Positions 15,814 to 22,099 of a stretch of 22,099 nucleotides of DNA are shown in pieces (the stretch's first letter is position 1; each line of letters opens with the position of its first letter). The DNA is from a virus. Position numbers and translations under genes: made by a program. The notes under the pieces are model-generated. The model saw only the letters and a program-made list of their open reading frames with translations, had not been told where the DNA came from and ran no database searches. Location: IMG/VR virus record IMGVR_UViG_3300047358_000105, positions 1 through 22,099 of that record; one strand, given 5' to 3'.

Positions 15814-16656
15814 TTAATTAGTGGGAGCGTATTGATTAACCAAATCGTCGACGTCAGAGCTACCTCCAGAGACGGCTGCTTGTATCTTCTTAGCAATCTC
15901 CAAGCGTCTCTCAATTTGCGGTATCCAAGCGCCTTCGTTATCAAGAGCAATACTTGGGAATGGAGACATAAATAAGTTCATTTCTTGGTTAGAGATAGCA
16001 CCTTTAGTGAGGGCTACTTTAGTCAACGTCTGATCTACTTTGAACTCTTGTAGTAACTGGCGTAAGTACGCACGTTTAGATCCTTCGTTTGAACCTGACC
16101 ACCAATCTGATATACCCAAACGGTCTGCCCATTTTCCAGCGGTCCCATCATAGAAGCCTGTAAGGCCCCCTTCTTTTAGCCCCTCTAGAATAATCTCCAT
16201 TGTCTCAATCTGAGCATTAGCCATTGCTACGGCTTGCTCGTCTTCTGGATCTATTTCGGGCTTGGCTTCTTGCTCCATCTTGCGCTGCAAGTCTAAGCGA
16301 CGTTGCTGCTCGAGGGCCTGTTCTTGCTGTATGGCAAACTCGTCCATGTCTCGAGCGCGGTTGTAATCCATGATGTCGCCATACGTCTGTCCCATTGCGT
16401 TGTAGACACCTAAGCCACCACCAGTGGCTGACTGACCGAGACCAGATGTGCCTATACGCATCATTGCTTCACCAAGACCTATTTTCTGGTTCTGTGGCAT
16501 CTGAGGCATACGGATAGAGCCTCGAGCGTTACCACTGAGCGCTCCACCTGGTTGCGCTGTTGTGTTCATGGGTGCGTTGTTGGCTAAAACTGGCATTACA
16601 TTTTGCGCCCCGTTATAACCTGGGGTAAATCTTTGGTTCATTAATGCTGGGTTCAT
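15814..16656 (-). CDS. Probable internal virion protein, 280 residues
   Basis: The N-terminal ~60 residues are Asn/Pro/Gly-rich and probably disordered. Residues ~60-95 are Gly-rich (GLGEAMMRIGTSGLGQSATG, then GGLGVYNAMGQTYGD). Residues ~95-135 form a Gln/Arg/Glu-rich helix, likely coiled coil. The C-terminal half has LRQLLQEFKVDQTLTKVALT followed by KGAISNQEMNLFMSPFPSIA. This 'KGAISxxEMxLFMSPxP' pattern is common in virion-associated phage proteins, where it may be part of an injected or tail-inside protein. A strong ribosome-binding site, AGGAGG, overlaps the stop codon of the upstream gene (TAGGAGG), giving translational coupling. The location between two other likely internal proteins supports a joint role in DNA delivery. 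The exact function is not known. Confidence 0.7.
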   Translation of the reverse strand: MNPALMNQRFTPGYNGAQNVMPVLANNAPMNTTAQPGGALSGNARGSIRMPQMPQNQKIGLGEAMMRIGTSGLGQSATGGGLGVYNAMGQTYGDIMDYNRARDMDEFAIQQEQALEQQRRLDLQRKMEQEAKPEIDPEDEQAVAMANAQIETMEIILEGLKEGGLTGFYDGTAGKWADRLGISDWWSGSNEGSKRAYLRQLLQEFKVDQTLTKVALTKGAISNQEMNLFMSPFPSIALDNEGAWIPQIERRLEIAKKIQAAVSGGSSDVDDLVNQYAPTN

Positions 16657-16667
16657 TCTGTGTCCTC

Positions 16668-18065
16668 CTATACGACGCTAAATTGGCCTGGTTGGTAGCC
16701 AAAGTAGGGGTTCATAAAAGCGGAGTTACCGATGGCACTTCCTATCTGTGGTCCATACTGGTTCCCAAAGCCAAAACCAGCGCCCATACCAGCAAAGGTT
16801 TCTGCCGTTGGGTTTACCATGTTGGCTTGTGCAGTATTATTAGTTGTCGGAGCGCGGCCCAACATGCCAGACATGTAGTCTTTGTACATGTTGTATCCAA
16901 AGTCTCGATTGCCCTCAAAGTTGGCTCGGGTATCATTAAGTGCCGTCTGGTCAAACCCTTGTTGATTAGTGCCAGCGCCAAACGCCATGTTGCCACCATT
17001 TGTCGCCAGGTTTGTGCCTGTGTTAAATGCGTTGGCTATTTGGCTATTCATGTTGGCTGCGTTGCCAAATTGGTTGCCTACGTTACCAATGTTATTGGTT
17101 GCGTTCATAGCAGCGTTAGACGCATTTCCATAAGCACCGCCCATGTTGCCCGTCATTGCTGCCTGGTTGCCTATGTTGCCAACGGCGTTACCTAAGAAGT
17201 TGCCTGTGTTAGCCATTGATGTTCCCATCGATCCTGTGGCGTCCATAGCTTGTCCAAACTGTGCGTTGTCTTGGGCAAGCTTGGCGTTTCTCAATTGGTT
17301 GACGACGTCTGATCGCACGTCAGCCTCTCTGTCAGCAAAGCCTCTTTGGGCTACAGCTGAGGCGATACCAGCGCGGCTAGAGTTAGTGTTTCCACTGCCT
17401 GATGCGCCCATGTTGATCCCTGGCAATGTGCCTTCCTCGAGTGCGCGACGATCATCTCTGAGCATGGCGTCCACCAACGGGTTAGCATTGTTTACTGCGT
17501 AGTCGTTGGCTGCACCTATGCGGTCCTCATTGGCCCTGTCAGCTAGGGCTCCAAATCTATTTGTGATGCCTTGGGACTGACCAGTAAGGGCATCGAACTG
17601 TCCTTGGTAGTCACCTATCTGTTGTCGGTTACCACGGTAATCGTCAGCTAGTCCTATGTTCTTGGAGTACATATCGTCAAACTGACCAGTGCGGCCAGAT
17701 ATTTGATTACCTAAGCCATAGAACTGATTGTATAGGTCCTGTGAATTATTACCGAAGCCAGCGTTGTTTGCCATCATGTTCTGACCAGTAGCCATGTTGC
17801 CAGTGCCAAAGTTGTACATAGCGTTGTTGGCGGTGGTCTGCATGTCATTAGGGCCAGCTAAGGTTTGTCCCTGGTAGTAACCTCCAGCGAGAGCATCGTT
17901 GAAAGCACCTTGACCACCTTGCAAACCAGCGTCCACGTATGGCTCGTATTGTCTAAAGCCAGCCATGTTGGCTTCGTTCATACGTTCATTTGCAGCGCGG
18001 TCAGCTTTAGCGCTCTTATTTGCCATCAAGCCGCCAACGACGGCACCTATTACGGGCCAAACCAT
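16668..18065 (-). CDS. Asn/Gly-rich internal virion protein, 465 residues
   Basis: It begins MVWPVIGAVVGGLMANKSAK, a short hydrophobic Gly-rich stretch followed by a helical segment (DRAANERMNEANMAGFRQYE). This start is well known in virion proteins of marine phages that may be injected. The rest is strikingly rich in Asn, Gly, Ala, Met and Gln. Residues ~255-390 are degenerate repeats such as GNxxGN and NAxNxxxN (for example GNAVGNIGNQAAMTGNMGG). The open frame extends 30 codons upstream into the 92-residue gene, but ATG 18065 has GGAGAAG just before it and matches the usual family start. Neighbours on both sides of this gene and the next are virion proteins. The hydrophobic N-terminus could help cross the host membrane; this is inference. 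Confidence 0.7.
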   Translation of the reverse strand: MVWPVIGAVVGGLMANKSAKADRAANERMNEANMAGFRQYEPYVDAGLQGGQGAFNDALAGGYYQGQTLAGPNDMQTTANNAMYNFGTGNMATGQNMMANNAGFGNNSQDLYNQFYGLGNQISGRTGQFDDMYSKNIGLADDYRGNRQQIGDYQGQFDALTGQSQGITNRFGALADRANEDRIGAANDYAVNNANPLVDAMLRDDRRALEEGTLPGINMGASGSGNTNSSRAGIASAVAQRGFADREADVRSDVVNQLRNAKLAQDNAQFGQAMDATGSMGTSMANTGNFLGNAVGNIGNQAAMTGNMGGAYGNASNAAMNATNNIGNVGNQFGNAANMNSQIANAFNTGTNLATNGGNMAFGAGTNQQGFDQTALNDTRANFEGNRDFGYNMYKDYMSGMLGRAPTTNNTAQANMVNPTAETFAGMGAGFGFGNQYGPQIGSAIGNSAFMNPYFGYQPGQFSVV

Positions 18066-18102
18066 AGGCTTCTCCAATCTTATGTATGTATGTGTTTTTA
18101 GT

Positions 18103-18381
18103 TTAAACTTGTACCCAGGATGATCCGTTGTAGACCACGAGACCACTGAACCCATTACCGAGAGGGTTCCAAGGACTTACCGCATAGCGCACCATGCCCT
18201 TCTTGGGGCTGTCTGGTGGATTGTCTATTACTTGGATCGTTCCCTCGATGACGCTTCTTACGGCGTTCTCAATGGACTGTAGTTCCTGAGCTATGTAAAT
18301 CTTCACGCTCTCCTCGAGAGACGGGACTGCCCGTCTGACGTATGCATTAACAGTGACGTCGGTAATCTCATTGGTTGCCAT
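18103..18381 (-). CDS. Small structural protein next to the tail nozzle, 92 residues
   Basis: A 92-residue protein starting two bases after the stop of the nozzle gene, with GGGGAG as ribosome-binding site. The first half is helical (VRRAVPSLEESVKIYIAQEL, then QSIENAVRSVIEGT). The second half (NPPDSPKKGMVRYAVSPWNP, then GNGFSGLVVYNGSSWVQV) is a beta-rich module that I recognise from marine phage tail-fibre and baseplate-like proteins, where 'GMVRYA...G.GLxxYNGxxWV' recurs. It may be a small fibre-like or tail-attached protein. It has no signal peptide or membrane span. Structural nature is likely; the exact role is not known. Confidence 0.7.
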   Translation of the reverse strand: MATNEITDVTVNAYVRRAVPSLEESVKIYIAQELQSIENAVRSVIEGTIQVIDNPPDSPKKGMVRYAVSPWNPLGNGFSGLVVYNGSSWVQV

Positions 18382-18383
18382 GT

Positions 18384-19994
18384 CTAGCTTCTCCCCGTCG
18401 CCACGACGTCGAAGTCAAAACCTGAGACCGTAAAGTCTTTAATATCTGCTGTTTCTATCTTGTAACTAAGGTAGCGCCCTGACGCTCTAGAGTCGATCTT
18501 GTATGCAGTACCACTGTTAAAGGTAAAACTGGTTTCATATGTAGGATCTAGGGTAGCCAGGTCGGCTGCACCCATCGAGACAACAAACTCTTTATTGCCA
18601 GCGCTGGTGACAAACTGAGGGACCATCTTTGTGATGTTCTTGTAGCCTGACAATGGCAGCTGCGCCTCATCCAGGTCTATGCCTACGCGCTCCAACTTTA
18701 TTGGTTTAGTTGCAGCTGTATCTAGTGGCTCTGACAAAGACGAATTCTCGTTTATGCCATCCAGACCAAACATCTTTGATGCTGTCAGGCCATCGACTGT
18801 GGATGCCTGTCCGAGCATGAGAATGTTACGTGTAAAGCCAGCGTCCTGGGCGGCGTATGTACCGCCAGCTGTGTCGTAGGTTAATGTCGTTGATGCGTAG
18901 GTAGAAACGGTGTTTACGTTTGCTGACGTACCAGCGTAGATGTTAGGCAGATCTAAGAAAGACCAGGTGTCACTTCTGTAGTTGTAGACAGCTGCTCGAT
19001 TACACCCGTCGCCATTTGTGAACTCTGCCATGTCATCAGCGCTTTTGTAACAGAAGTAGATCTCTTCTCTCGCCTGGTCATACTGAACGAAGCACCTGTT
19101 AAAAGAGTTAGTGTCGATACTTGAGAAGACGTAGTCCTTGATGCGCCCGTCGACTATGGACTGCCTGGAGACGCCGTCTGTGACGTAGATGTCATTTTGA
19201 TCGAAGACGTAGTGTTTACCTTCCACCTCGACAATGCAGTTCTGATTGACGACACCAGCATCATTAAAGAGCTTACGAAAGTTGAATATGAAGGTGCCAC
19301 CAACGAACTCCATAAGCCACACCTGGTCACTAGAGTAGATCAGGAAGTTGGAGCCGAGAGTGGCCCCGTCTATGATAGGGGTAGTCATTTGCGATAGGTC
19401 ATTAAAGCCAGCTGACTTAGTGGTATCTGTAGCGTCCCAGCTGTCTGGGGCGTTGTTTGCCAGCGCTATATTGCTGAAGCGAACCCTGGTGGGAAATGCA
19501 GAACCGCCCTCGTCCATGTTAAGTGCTATCAAGAAATCACCAAAGGATCTTAAGGAGGCAGTGCGCCAGGTACTGTCCCAGTTTACAAGGGTGGCAAAGT
19601 TAGACATAGACGGTGATCGATACAAAGGTAAGACGTCTACCCTGTTAAGGTACTGCACGTTAGCTAATGACGTAGTTGTTACCTGGGCAGCGCTGGTTGA
19701 TGACGACGTAGCGTGATCGAGCGATATGGTGCCATTGGTAAACTCATGTACGTCGAAGGTATCACTAACAATAATGACAGTGTCGTAGCCTGTGGCGTTG
19801 TAGAGGCCATTAGTAAAGATAGGTGTAAACCCAGTTACGTCTATAATTGATCTGAAGCCAGGAGAGCGACGGACGTTGCCCTGGTCAAAGCGCACGTTCT
19901 TTGCCCTGGTGTATGCATTAAGCGGAAGGTTAAATGAATCAACGTCAGTAATTACGCCTACGGAACCTAGGTTACGGATCGGTAGGTTTGGCAT
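18384..19994 (-). CDS. Tail nozzle / tail tubular protein B-like
   Basis: A 536-residue protein that probably forms the short tail's nozzle below the adaptor ring. The start region, MPNLPIRNLGSVGVITDVDS followed by FNLPLNAYTRAKNVRFDQGN and VRRSPGF, is the signature of this family in short-tailed phages ('LPxNAYTxAxNVRF..G.v.r.pGf'). The remainder is beta-rich with blade-like repeats such as NFLIYSSDQVWLMEF, GKHYVFDQNDIYVTDG and AAVYNYRSDTWSFLDLP, which suggest a propeller. The open frame extends 13 codons upstream from a TTG, but ATG 19994 begins the family signature and lies ten bases after the stop of the small membrane gene. The ribosome-binding site is weak (GAAGTGAA). Confidence in the family is good; 'nozzle' is by analogy. 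Confidence 0.75.
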   Translation of the reverse strand: MPNLPIRNLGSVGVITDVDSFNLPLNAYTRAKNVRFDQGNVRRSPGFRSIIDVTGFTPIFTNGLYNATGYDTVIIVSDTFDVHEFTNGTISLDHATSSSTSAAQVTTTSLANVQYLNRVDVLPLYRSPSMSNFATLVNWDSTWRTASLRSFGDFLIALNMDEGGSAFPTRVRFSNIALANNAPDSWDATDTTKSAGFNDLSQMTTPIIDGATLGSNFLIYSSDQVWLMEFVGGTFIFNFRKLFNDAGVVNQNCIVEVEGKHYVFDQNDIYVTDGVSRQSIVDGRIKDYVFSSIDTNSFNRCFVQYDQAREEIYFCYKSADDMAEFTNGDGCNRAAVYNYRSDTWSFLDLPNIYAGTSANVNTVSTYASTTLTYDTAGGTYAAQDAGFTRNILMLGQASTVDGLTASKMFGLDGINENSSLSEPLDTAATKPIKLERVGIDLDEAQLPLSGYKNITKMVPQFVTSAGNKEFVVSMGAADLATLDPTYETSFTFNSGTAYKIDSRASGRYLSYKIETADIKDFTVSGFDFDVVATGRS

Positions 19995-20004
19995 TGCTTG
20001 TGTT

Positions 20005-20103
20005 TCACTTCTTTCTATTGCTGTCGATGACAACGGTTACAAAGATAAAGACGATAGCGGTAGCCATGAAGGCATACAGGATAATCTCAGATATAGGCAT
20101 CAT
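20005..20103 (-). CDS. 32-residue single-span membrane protein
   Basis: A short gene between the chaperone-like gene and the nozzle. The product starts MMPISEIILYAFMATAIVFI and continues FVTVVIDSNRKK. Residues ~5-26 form one hydrophobic helix and the end is positively charged (RKK), so by the positive-inside rule the C-terminus probably faces the cytoplasm. The ATG overlaps the upstream stop codon as TGATG, a classic coupling arrangement, and the gene ends ten bases before the nozzle ATG. An alternative start is the next codon, also ATG. Small hydrophobic proteins in such places can act as holins or other lysis or membrane factors, but nothing here proves that and no endolysin gene is visible nearby. 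The function is unknown. Confidence 0.65.
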   Translation of the reverse strand: MMPISEIILYAFMATAIVFIFVTVVIDSNRKK

Positions 20104-20522
20104 CAAAGTGAGGGCCATGAAATAGTGTTAGGAAACCCAGCTTGTTGTGGGACATCTAATAAGGCCATCCTATAGGCACTCATGTCAGCTTGGTCTTGCT
20201 CGGACATTGCAGCCCAGCGCAGAGAGTTGCTCACGATGGGGTCCACTTCAGATACCAGGCGTCGGTCTCTTTCGGCTCTCACATCAGCGGCTGTAGCTGC
20301 ATCTAGTTCTGCCTGGGTTGGTGCCACGTAAGCAGTAAAGTCAGATCCGACCAGTGCTAACAGGGCTGCATTGTCTATTGTCATGTCTGTGTCGGAGGGG
20401 TCGATAGTGTACGGTATCCATCCATAGGTGGGATGGTTTATCTCGACATTCATCCTAGCGTTGTCAGACGACAGAGATGCTGCATTTCTGTACTCTGTGA
20501 TAGCTACTGTCGTTGTAGTCAT
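20103..20522 (-). CDS. Tail assembly chaperone-like protein (Phage_tail_APC type)
   Basis: A 139-residue protein just after the tail fibre gene. The C-terminal third has RDRRLVSEVDPIVSNSLRWA, then MSEQDQADMSAYRMALLDVP and QQAGFPNTISWPSL. This is the pattern R.rxL...D........(W)...YR.aLxDvPqQ.GFP..i.WP of phage tail assembly chaperone or fibre assembly proteins. The N-terminal part (ARMNVEINHPTYGWIPYTID, then ALVGSDFTAYVAPTQAELDA) is also usual for these proteins. A TTG three codons upstream would overlap the fibre gene. ATG 20522 lies one base after the fibre stop and has GAGG at a suitable distance, so it is preferred. It likely helps the upstream fibre fold or attach; that role comes from the family. 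Confidence 0.8.
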   Translation of the reverse strand: MTTTTVAITEYRNAASLSSDNARMNVEINHPTYGWIPYTIDPSDTDMTIDNAALLALVGSDFTAYVAPTQAELDAATAADVRAERDRRLVSEVDPIVSNSLRWAAMSEQDQADMSAYRMALLDVPQQAGFPNTISWPSL

Positions 20523-20523
20523 G

Positions 20524-21480
20524 TTATGCAATCCTCAAGAATAATGTTGCTGGGTAACGCCCTGACGTAACATCAGCTTCACCCATAGCTCTCCAAGTTC
20601 CACTTGGTGATGCACCACCAATGTCCATAGCAGTGTCATCACTGTATATAGATGTAGAAACAGAACCAGCGTATCTCAAGCTGGAGCCATAGTAGGTAGT
20701 GCCAGCTGTTATAGTGCCATACGATGATTTACCGAGCCAAGCGTATGAAGTTATTGCCCCTAGGGAATAATTAAAAGTAGCACTTATAGTTGTGCCAGAT
20801 ATTATAATACCACCACCAGCTGTATACGCCGTGTTAGTATCTGTGGAGCTAATGGTAAAGTTAGGGTAGGTCCCAGAGACTGATGTAGCGCCAGACCCCG
20901 TCAGATTGACAGTCTGATCTGGTGCAGAGTTACTTATGGTCGTACCCGATATGGAGATACCGCTGCCAGCCGAGAAGGATGCAGACGATCCACTTATGAC
21001 ACCATTGGCATCGATAGCTATGTTGGCACCAGCTGAGAAGGCACCCCTGATGTTGCTGTCGGTGACACGGCTGAATGTGTAGTTACCTGAGTTATCGTAA
21101 GCTAAGGAGCCGTAGCCAGTGCCTGAGTTGGCAGCTGCAAAGTCTGTGGTCGAGAGGTTACCTGACGCTGCAACTGAGATGGCATTGATTTGTGCTTGGA
21201 TGTCTGACGTTACGTTAGTTAGGTATCCTAGTTCGGTGCTACTGAGACCAGCGCCTGACTGCCCAGACAACAAGTTGAGGTCGTTGGCGTTACCAGTGTA
21301 TGAGCTAATAAGATTAAGGTGGTCCTCGGTAGCTGTGACGGGCGCATCGATGTTGGGAAAGGTATTCTTGATGGTGCTCTTGAGGAGACGAATGTGGTCG
21401 TCTGCTTGACCTAGGCCATCAGTGGACGCTGGGTTGCTGGCGTTCAGACTGTTGATGTAGGTTCCTGACTCTAGGGCCAT
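20524..21480 (-). CDS. Tail fibre protein, 318 residues
   Basis: The opening MALESGTYINSLNASNPAST, then GLGQADDHIRLLKSTIKNTF and PNIDAPVTATEDHLNLIS, is a very common start for phage tail fibre proteins. Residues ~95-235 are Ser/Gly/Thr-rich beta repeats (for example SAGSGISISGTTISNSA and TAGGGIIISGTTISATF). The last ~75 residues (TSYAWLGKSSYGTITAGTTY, then GSSLRYAG and SGTWRAMGEADVTSGRYP) resemble the terminal beta domain of marine phage fibres that may touch the receptor. AAGGA lies before ATG. This is the first gene after the 460-base non-coding region and so likely heads the structural operon. A chaperone-like gene follows directly. Confidence 0.88.
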   Translation of the reverse strand: MALESGTYINSLNASNPASTDGLGQADDHIRLLKSTIKNTFPNIDAPVTATEDHLNLISSYTGNANDLNLLSGQSGAGLSSTELGYLTNVTSDIQAQINAISVAASGNLSTTDFAAANSGTGYGSLAYDNSGNYTFSRVTDSNIRGAFSAGANIAIDANGVISGSSASFSAGSGISISGTTISNSAPDQTVNLTGSGATSVSGTYPNFTISSTDTNTAYTAGGGIIISGTTISATFNYSLGAITSYAWLGKSSYGTITAGTTYYGSSLRYAGSVSTSIYSDDTAMDIGGASPSGTWRAMGEADVTSGRYPATLFLRIA

Positions 21481-21508
21481 GACGGGGTTCCTTACTACTT
21501 GTGGGGGG

Positions 21509-21567
21509 ACTGTGGTGGGACTGGGGTCTACTGAGAACCGTAAGAGGTACTGTGGTGGGGCTGGGGT
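21509..21567. repeat. Two 19-base direct repeats 40 bases apart
   Basis: ACTGTGGTGGGACTGGGGT at 21509-21527 is repeated at 21549-21567 with one change (A to G). Start-to-start distance is exactly 40 bases. They lie 29-87 bases upstream of the tail fibre ATG, in its probable leader. The first eight bases are the same box that recurs in the array at 21884-21953. Confidence 0.85.
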
Positions 21568-21585
21568 TGCTGCTTCAAAGAGGCT

Positions 21586-21609
21586 AACAACAACAACAAC
21601 AAGAACAAC
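21586..21609. repeat. AAC microsatellite in the tail fibre leader
   Basis: Eight units of AAC with one AAG variant, read on the plus strand. A minus-strand transcript would carry GUU repeats, an unstructured segment about 105 bases before the fibre start codon. Confidence 0.85.
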
Positions 21610-21631
21610 CTTTAACGGTCTTTTGAAATCT

Positions 21632-21719
21632 ATTGATTGATTAGACCACTGGGGGGGTCAAATGTCTGACATGGGACCCACCAAAGTCATTGATTCATTA
21701 GACATTGATTAGATTAGAC
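21632..21719. repeat. Three direct repeats ATTGATT-N-ATTAGAC
   Basis: Copies lie at 21632-21646 (ATTGATTGATTAGAC), 21689-21703 (ATTGATTCATTAGAC) and 21704-21719 (ATTGATTAGATTAGAC). The first and third are followed by ACTGG one base later. On the minus strand they read GTCTAAT(C/G)AATCAAT. A fourth partial match, GTCTAATG, lies near 21811-21818. The spacing suggests binding sites for a regulator or polymerase. Confidence 0.8.
21655..21679. promoter_or_regulatory. 25-base interrupted palindrome
   Basis: GGGTC (21655-21659) pairs with GACCC (21675-21679), and inside it ATGTC (21662-21666) pairs with GACAT (21668-21672) around a single central T. Only the two-base AA/GG step breaks the symmetry. 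It sits between the first and second ATTGATT repeats. It lacks a T-run, so it is more likely an operator-like site than a terminator. Confidence 0.6.
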
Positions 21720-21757
21720 TACTGGTATCCAATGATATCAATAGCTTACCAGGTCAA

Positions 21758-21772
21758 CGGATACTATATCCG
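21758..21772. promoter_or_regulatory. Short palindrome CGGATA-CTA-TATCCG
   Basis: Perfect six-base arms around a three-base centre within the non-coding region. A further loose inverted repeat, CTGGTA (21722-21727) with TACCAG (21747-21752), lies beside it. Either could bind a dimeric protein; no protein is known. Confidence 0.45.
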
Positions 21773-21883
21773 ATGACATGAGTATGATCTGATGGTGTAT
21801 CGATGGTAAGACATTAGACATTATGCGATAGTTGTTAGGCTAAGGTGTATTTCTTTAAGTTACAAATGGGGACCTAAGTCACC

Positions 21884-21953
21884 ACCTCGGTAGCACACTG
21901 TGGTTACACCTCGGTAGCACACTGTGGTTACACTGTGGTTACACTGTGGTATC
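21884..21953. repeat. Tandem repeat array of 24-base and 11-base units
   Basis: Two identical 24-base units (21884-21907 and 21908-21931) begin ACCTCGGTAGC and end ACTGTGGTTAC. They are followed by a third copy of only the last 11 bases (21932-21942) and a fourth variant ACTGTGGTATC (21943-21953). The last units run into the final codons and the stop of the upstream gene. Four ACTGTGGT boxes result, with start-to-start distances of 24, 11 and 11 bases. Confidence 0.9.
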
Positions 21954-22099
21954 ATCCACCTCTGTATCCTGGTGATCATATGGACCGAGAGTATCCAAAG
22001 CAGCATCGACCTTTAGTCCGTCCTTAGTTATGTCAGACGTGACACTGAGGGTTTGACTGTCGTCGACCCAGGTGAACTCATGTCCAACCTGGTTAGGTG
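21939..22099 (-). CDS. C-terminal end of an unidentified protein
   Basis: One minus-strand frame is open from the right edge for about 53 codons and ends with TAA at 21941-21939. The other two frames close quickly. The visible end reads PNQVGHEFTWVDDSQTLSVT, then SDITKDGLKVDAALDTLGPY and an acidic tail ending DDTTV. It is acidic and hydrophilic with no membrane segment. I do not recognise the family. Its last five codons and stop lie inside the tandem repeat array, so the repeat has spread into, or arisen from, the gene's end. It could be the last gene of an earlier-expressed cluster; that is inference. Confidence 0.55.
   Translation of the reverse strand, partial: PNQVGHEFTWVDDSQTLSVTSDITKDGLKVDAALDTLGPYDHQDTEVDDTTV

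Larger units (their letters stand above)
21481..21938. promoter_or_regulatory. 458-base non-coding control region upstream of the tail fibre
   Basis: No convincing gene is seen on either strand; the longest minus-strand frame from an ATG is 27 codons without a ribosome-binding site. The stretch separates an upstream gene end (21939) from the first structural gene and is crowded with repeats: six ACTGTGGT boxes, three ATTGATT/ATTAGAC units, a 25-base inverted repeat, a GGATA palindrome and an AAC microsatellite. I found no clear sigma-70 promoter. A promoter for the structural operon probably lies here, possibly for a phage-type or modified polymerase; this is inference. Confidence 0.55.

Noticed and set aside
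16644-17195. Plus-strand open frame of 183 codons
   Set aside because: It is antisense to the Asn/Gly-rich virion protein and its neighbour, made open by their biased composition. The Cys/Val/His-rich product matches nothing and there is no ribosome-binding site.
20103-20522. Programmed frameshift in the tail assembly chaperone gene
   Set aside because: The protein matches fibre-associated chaperone-like proteins in one frame. No slippery site or overlapping extension was seen, and no tape measure gene exists here.
21738-21821. Minus-strand 27-codon frame in the non-coding region
   Set aside because: No ribosome-binding site, no recognisable sequence, and it overlaps palindromes and repeats better explained as regulatory DNA.
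21751-21840. Sigma-70 promoter candidates such as TTGACC with TATCAT, or CATAAT
   Set aside because: Spacing is 14 bases for the first pair, and the second lacks a fitting -35 box. The evidence is too weak to list as a promoter.
21884-21953. CRISPR array
   Set aside because: The repeats are directly adjacent with no unique spacers, and there are no cas genes.

Overview
The window is part of the genome of a tailed double-stranded DNA bacteriophage and holds most of its structural and packaging genes. All 20 genes lie on the minus strand, so transcription runs from high to low coordinates. Genes are packed with gaps of a few bases or small overlaps. No gene for metabolism, replication, lysogeny, tRNA or rRNA is visible, and no endolysin. 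Short tail-nozzle and head-tail adaptor proteins, a set of likely ejected virion proteins, and the lack of a tail tube, sheath or tape measure point to a short-tailed (podovirus-type) phage. The major capsid protein looks like the DUF5309/SU10 family. The fibre sequences resemble those of marine phages and cyanophages. The host cannot be told from the sequence.

Layout in transcription order. (1) 22099-21939: the last ~53 codons of an unidentified gene. (2) 21938-21481: a ~460-base gap with no convincing gene, the only long non-coding stretch. It is full of direct and inverted repeats and is probably the control region for the structural genes. (3) 21480-18103: a tail fibre, a tail-assembly-chaperone-like protein, a 32-residue single-membrane-span protein, the tail nozzle and a 92-residue small structural protein. 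(4) 18065-10234: three proteins of 465, 280 and 1854 residues that look like internal or ejected virion proteins. The largest carries segments shared with large polyvalent proteins of phages and mobile elements, and an HExxH metallopeptidase-like motif. (5) 10213-8167: small and large terminase. (6) 8170-3759: portal, an 18-residue peptide, an 86-residue protein, scaffold and major capsid protein, followed by an intrinsic terminator. (7) 3656-1: a 101-residue head-associated protein, a 53-residue basic protein, the head-tail adaptor, a repeat-built fibre and a second fibre that runs off the left edge.

Together these genes cover capsid assembly on a scaffold, DNA packaging through the portal by the terminase, closure of the head by adaptor and nozzle, loading of proteins likely to be ejected on infection, and several fibres for host binding. 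Four open reading frames extend upstream only through non-ATG codons, and a fifth begins with an in-frame extension overlapping the gene before it. In each I moved the start to an internal ATG with a better ribosome-binding site or intergenic position (TerL 9744, 101-residue protein 3656, nozzle 19994, chaperone-like protein 20522, 465-residue protein 18065). Three genes shorter than 60 codons were found by reading the gaps: 6036-6092, 3186-3347 and 20005-20103. Family calls come from recognition by eye, not from a database search.
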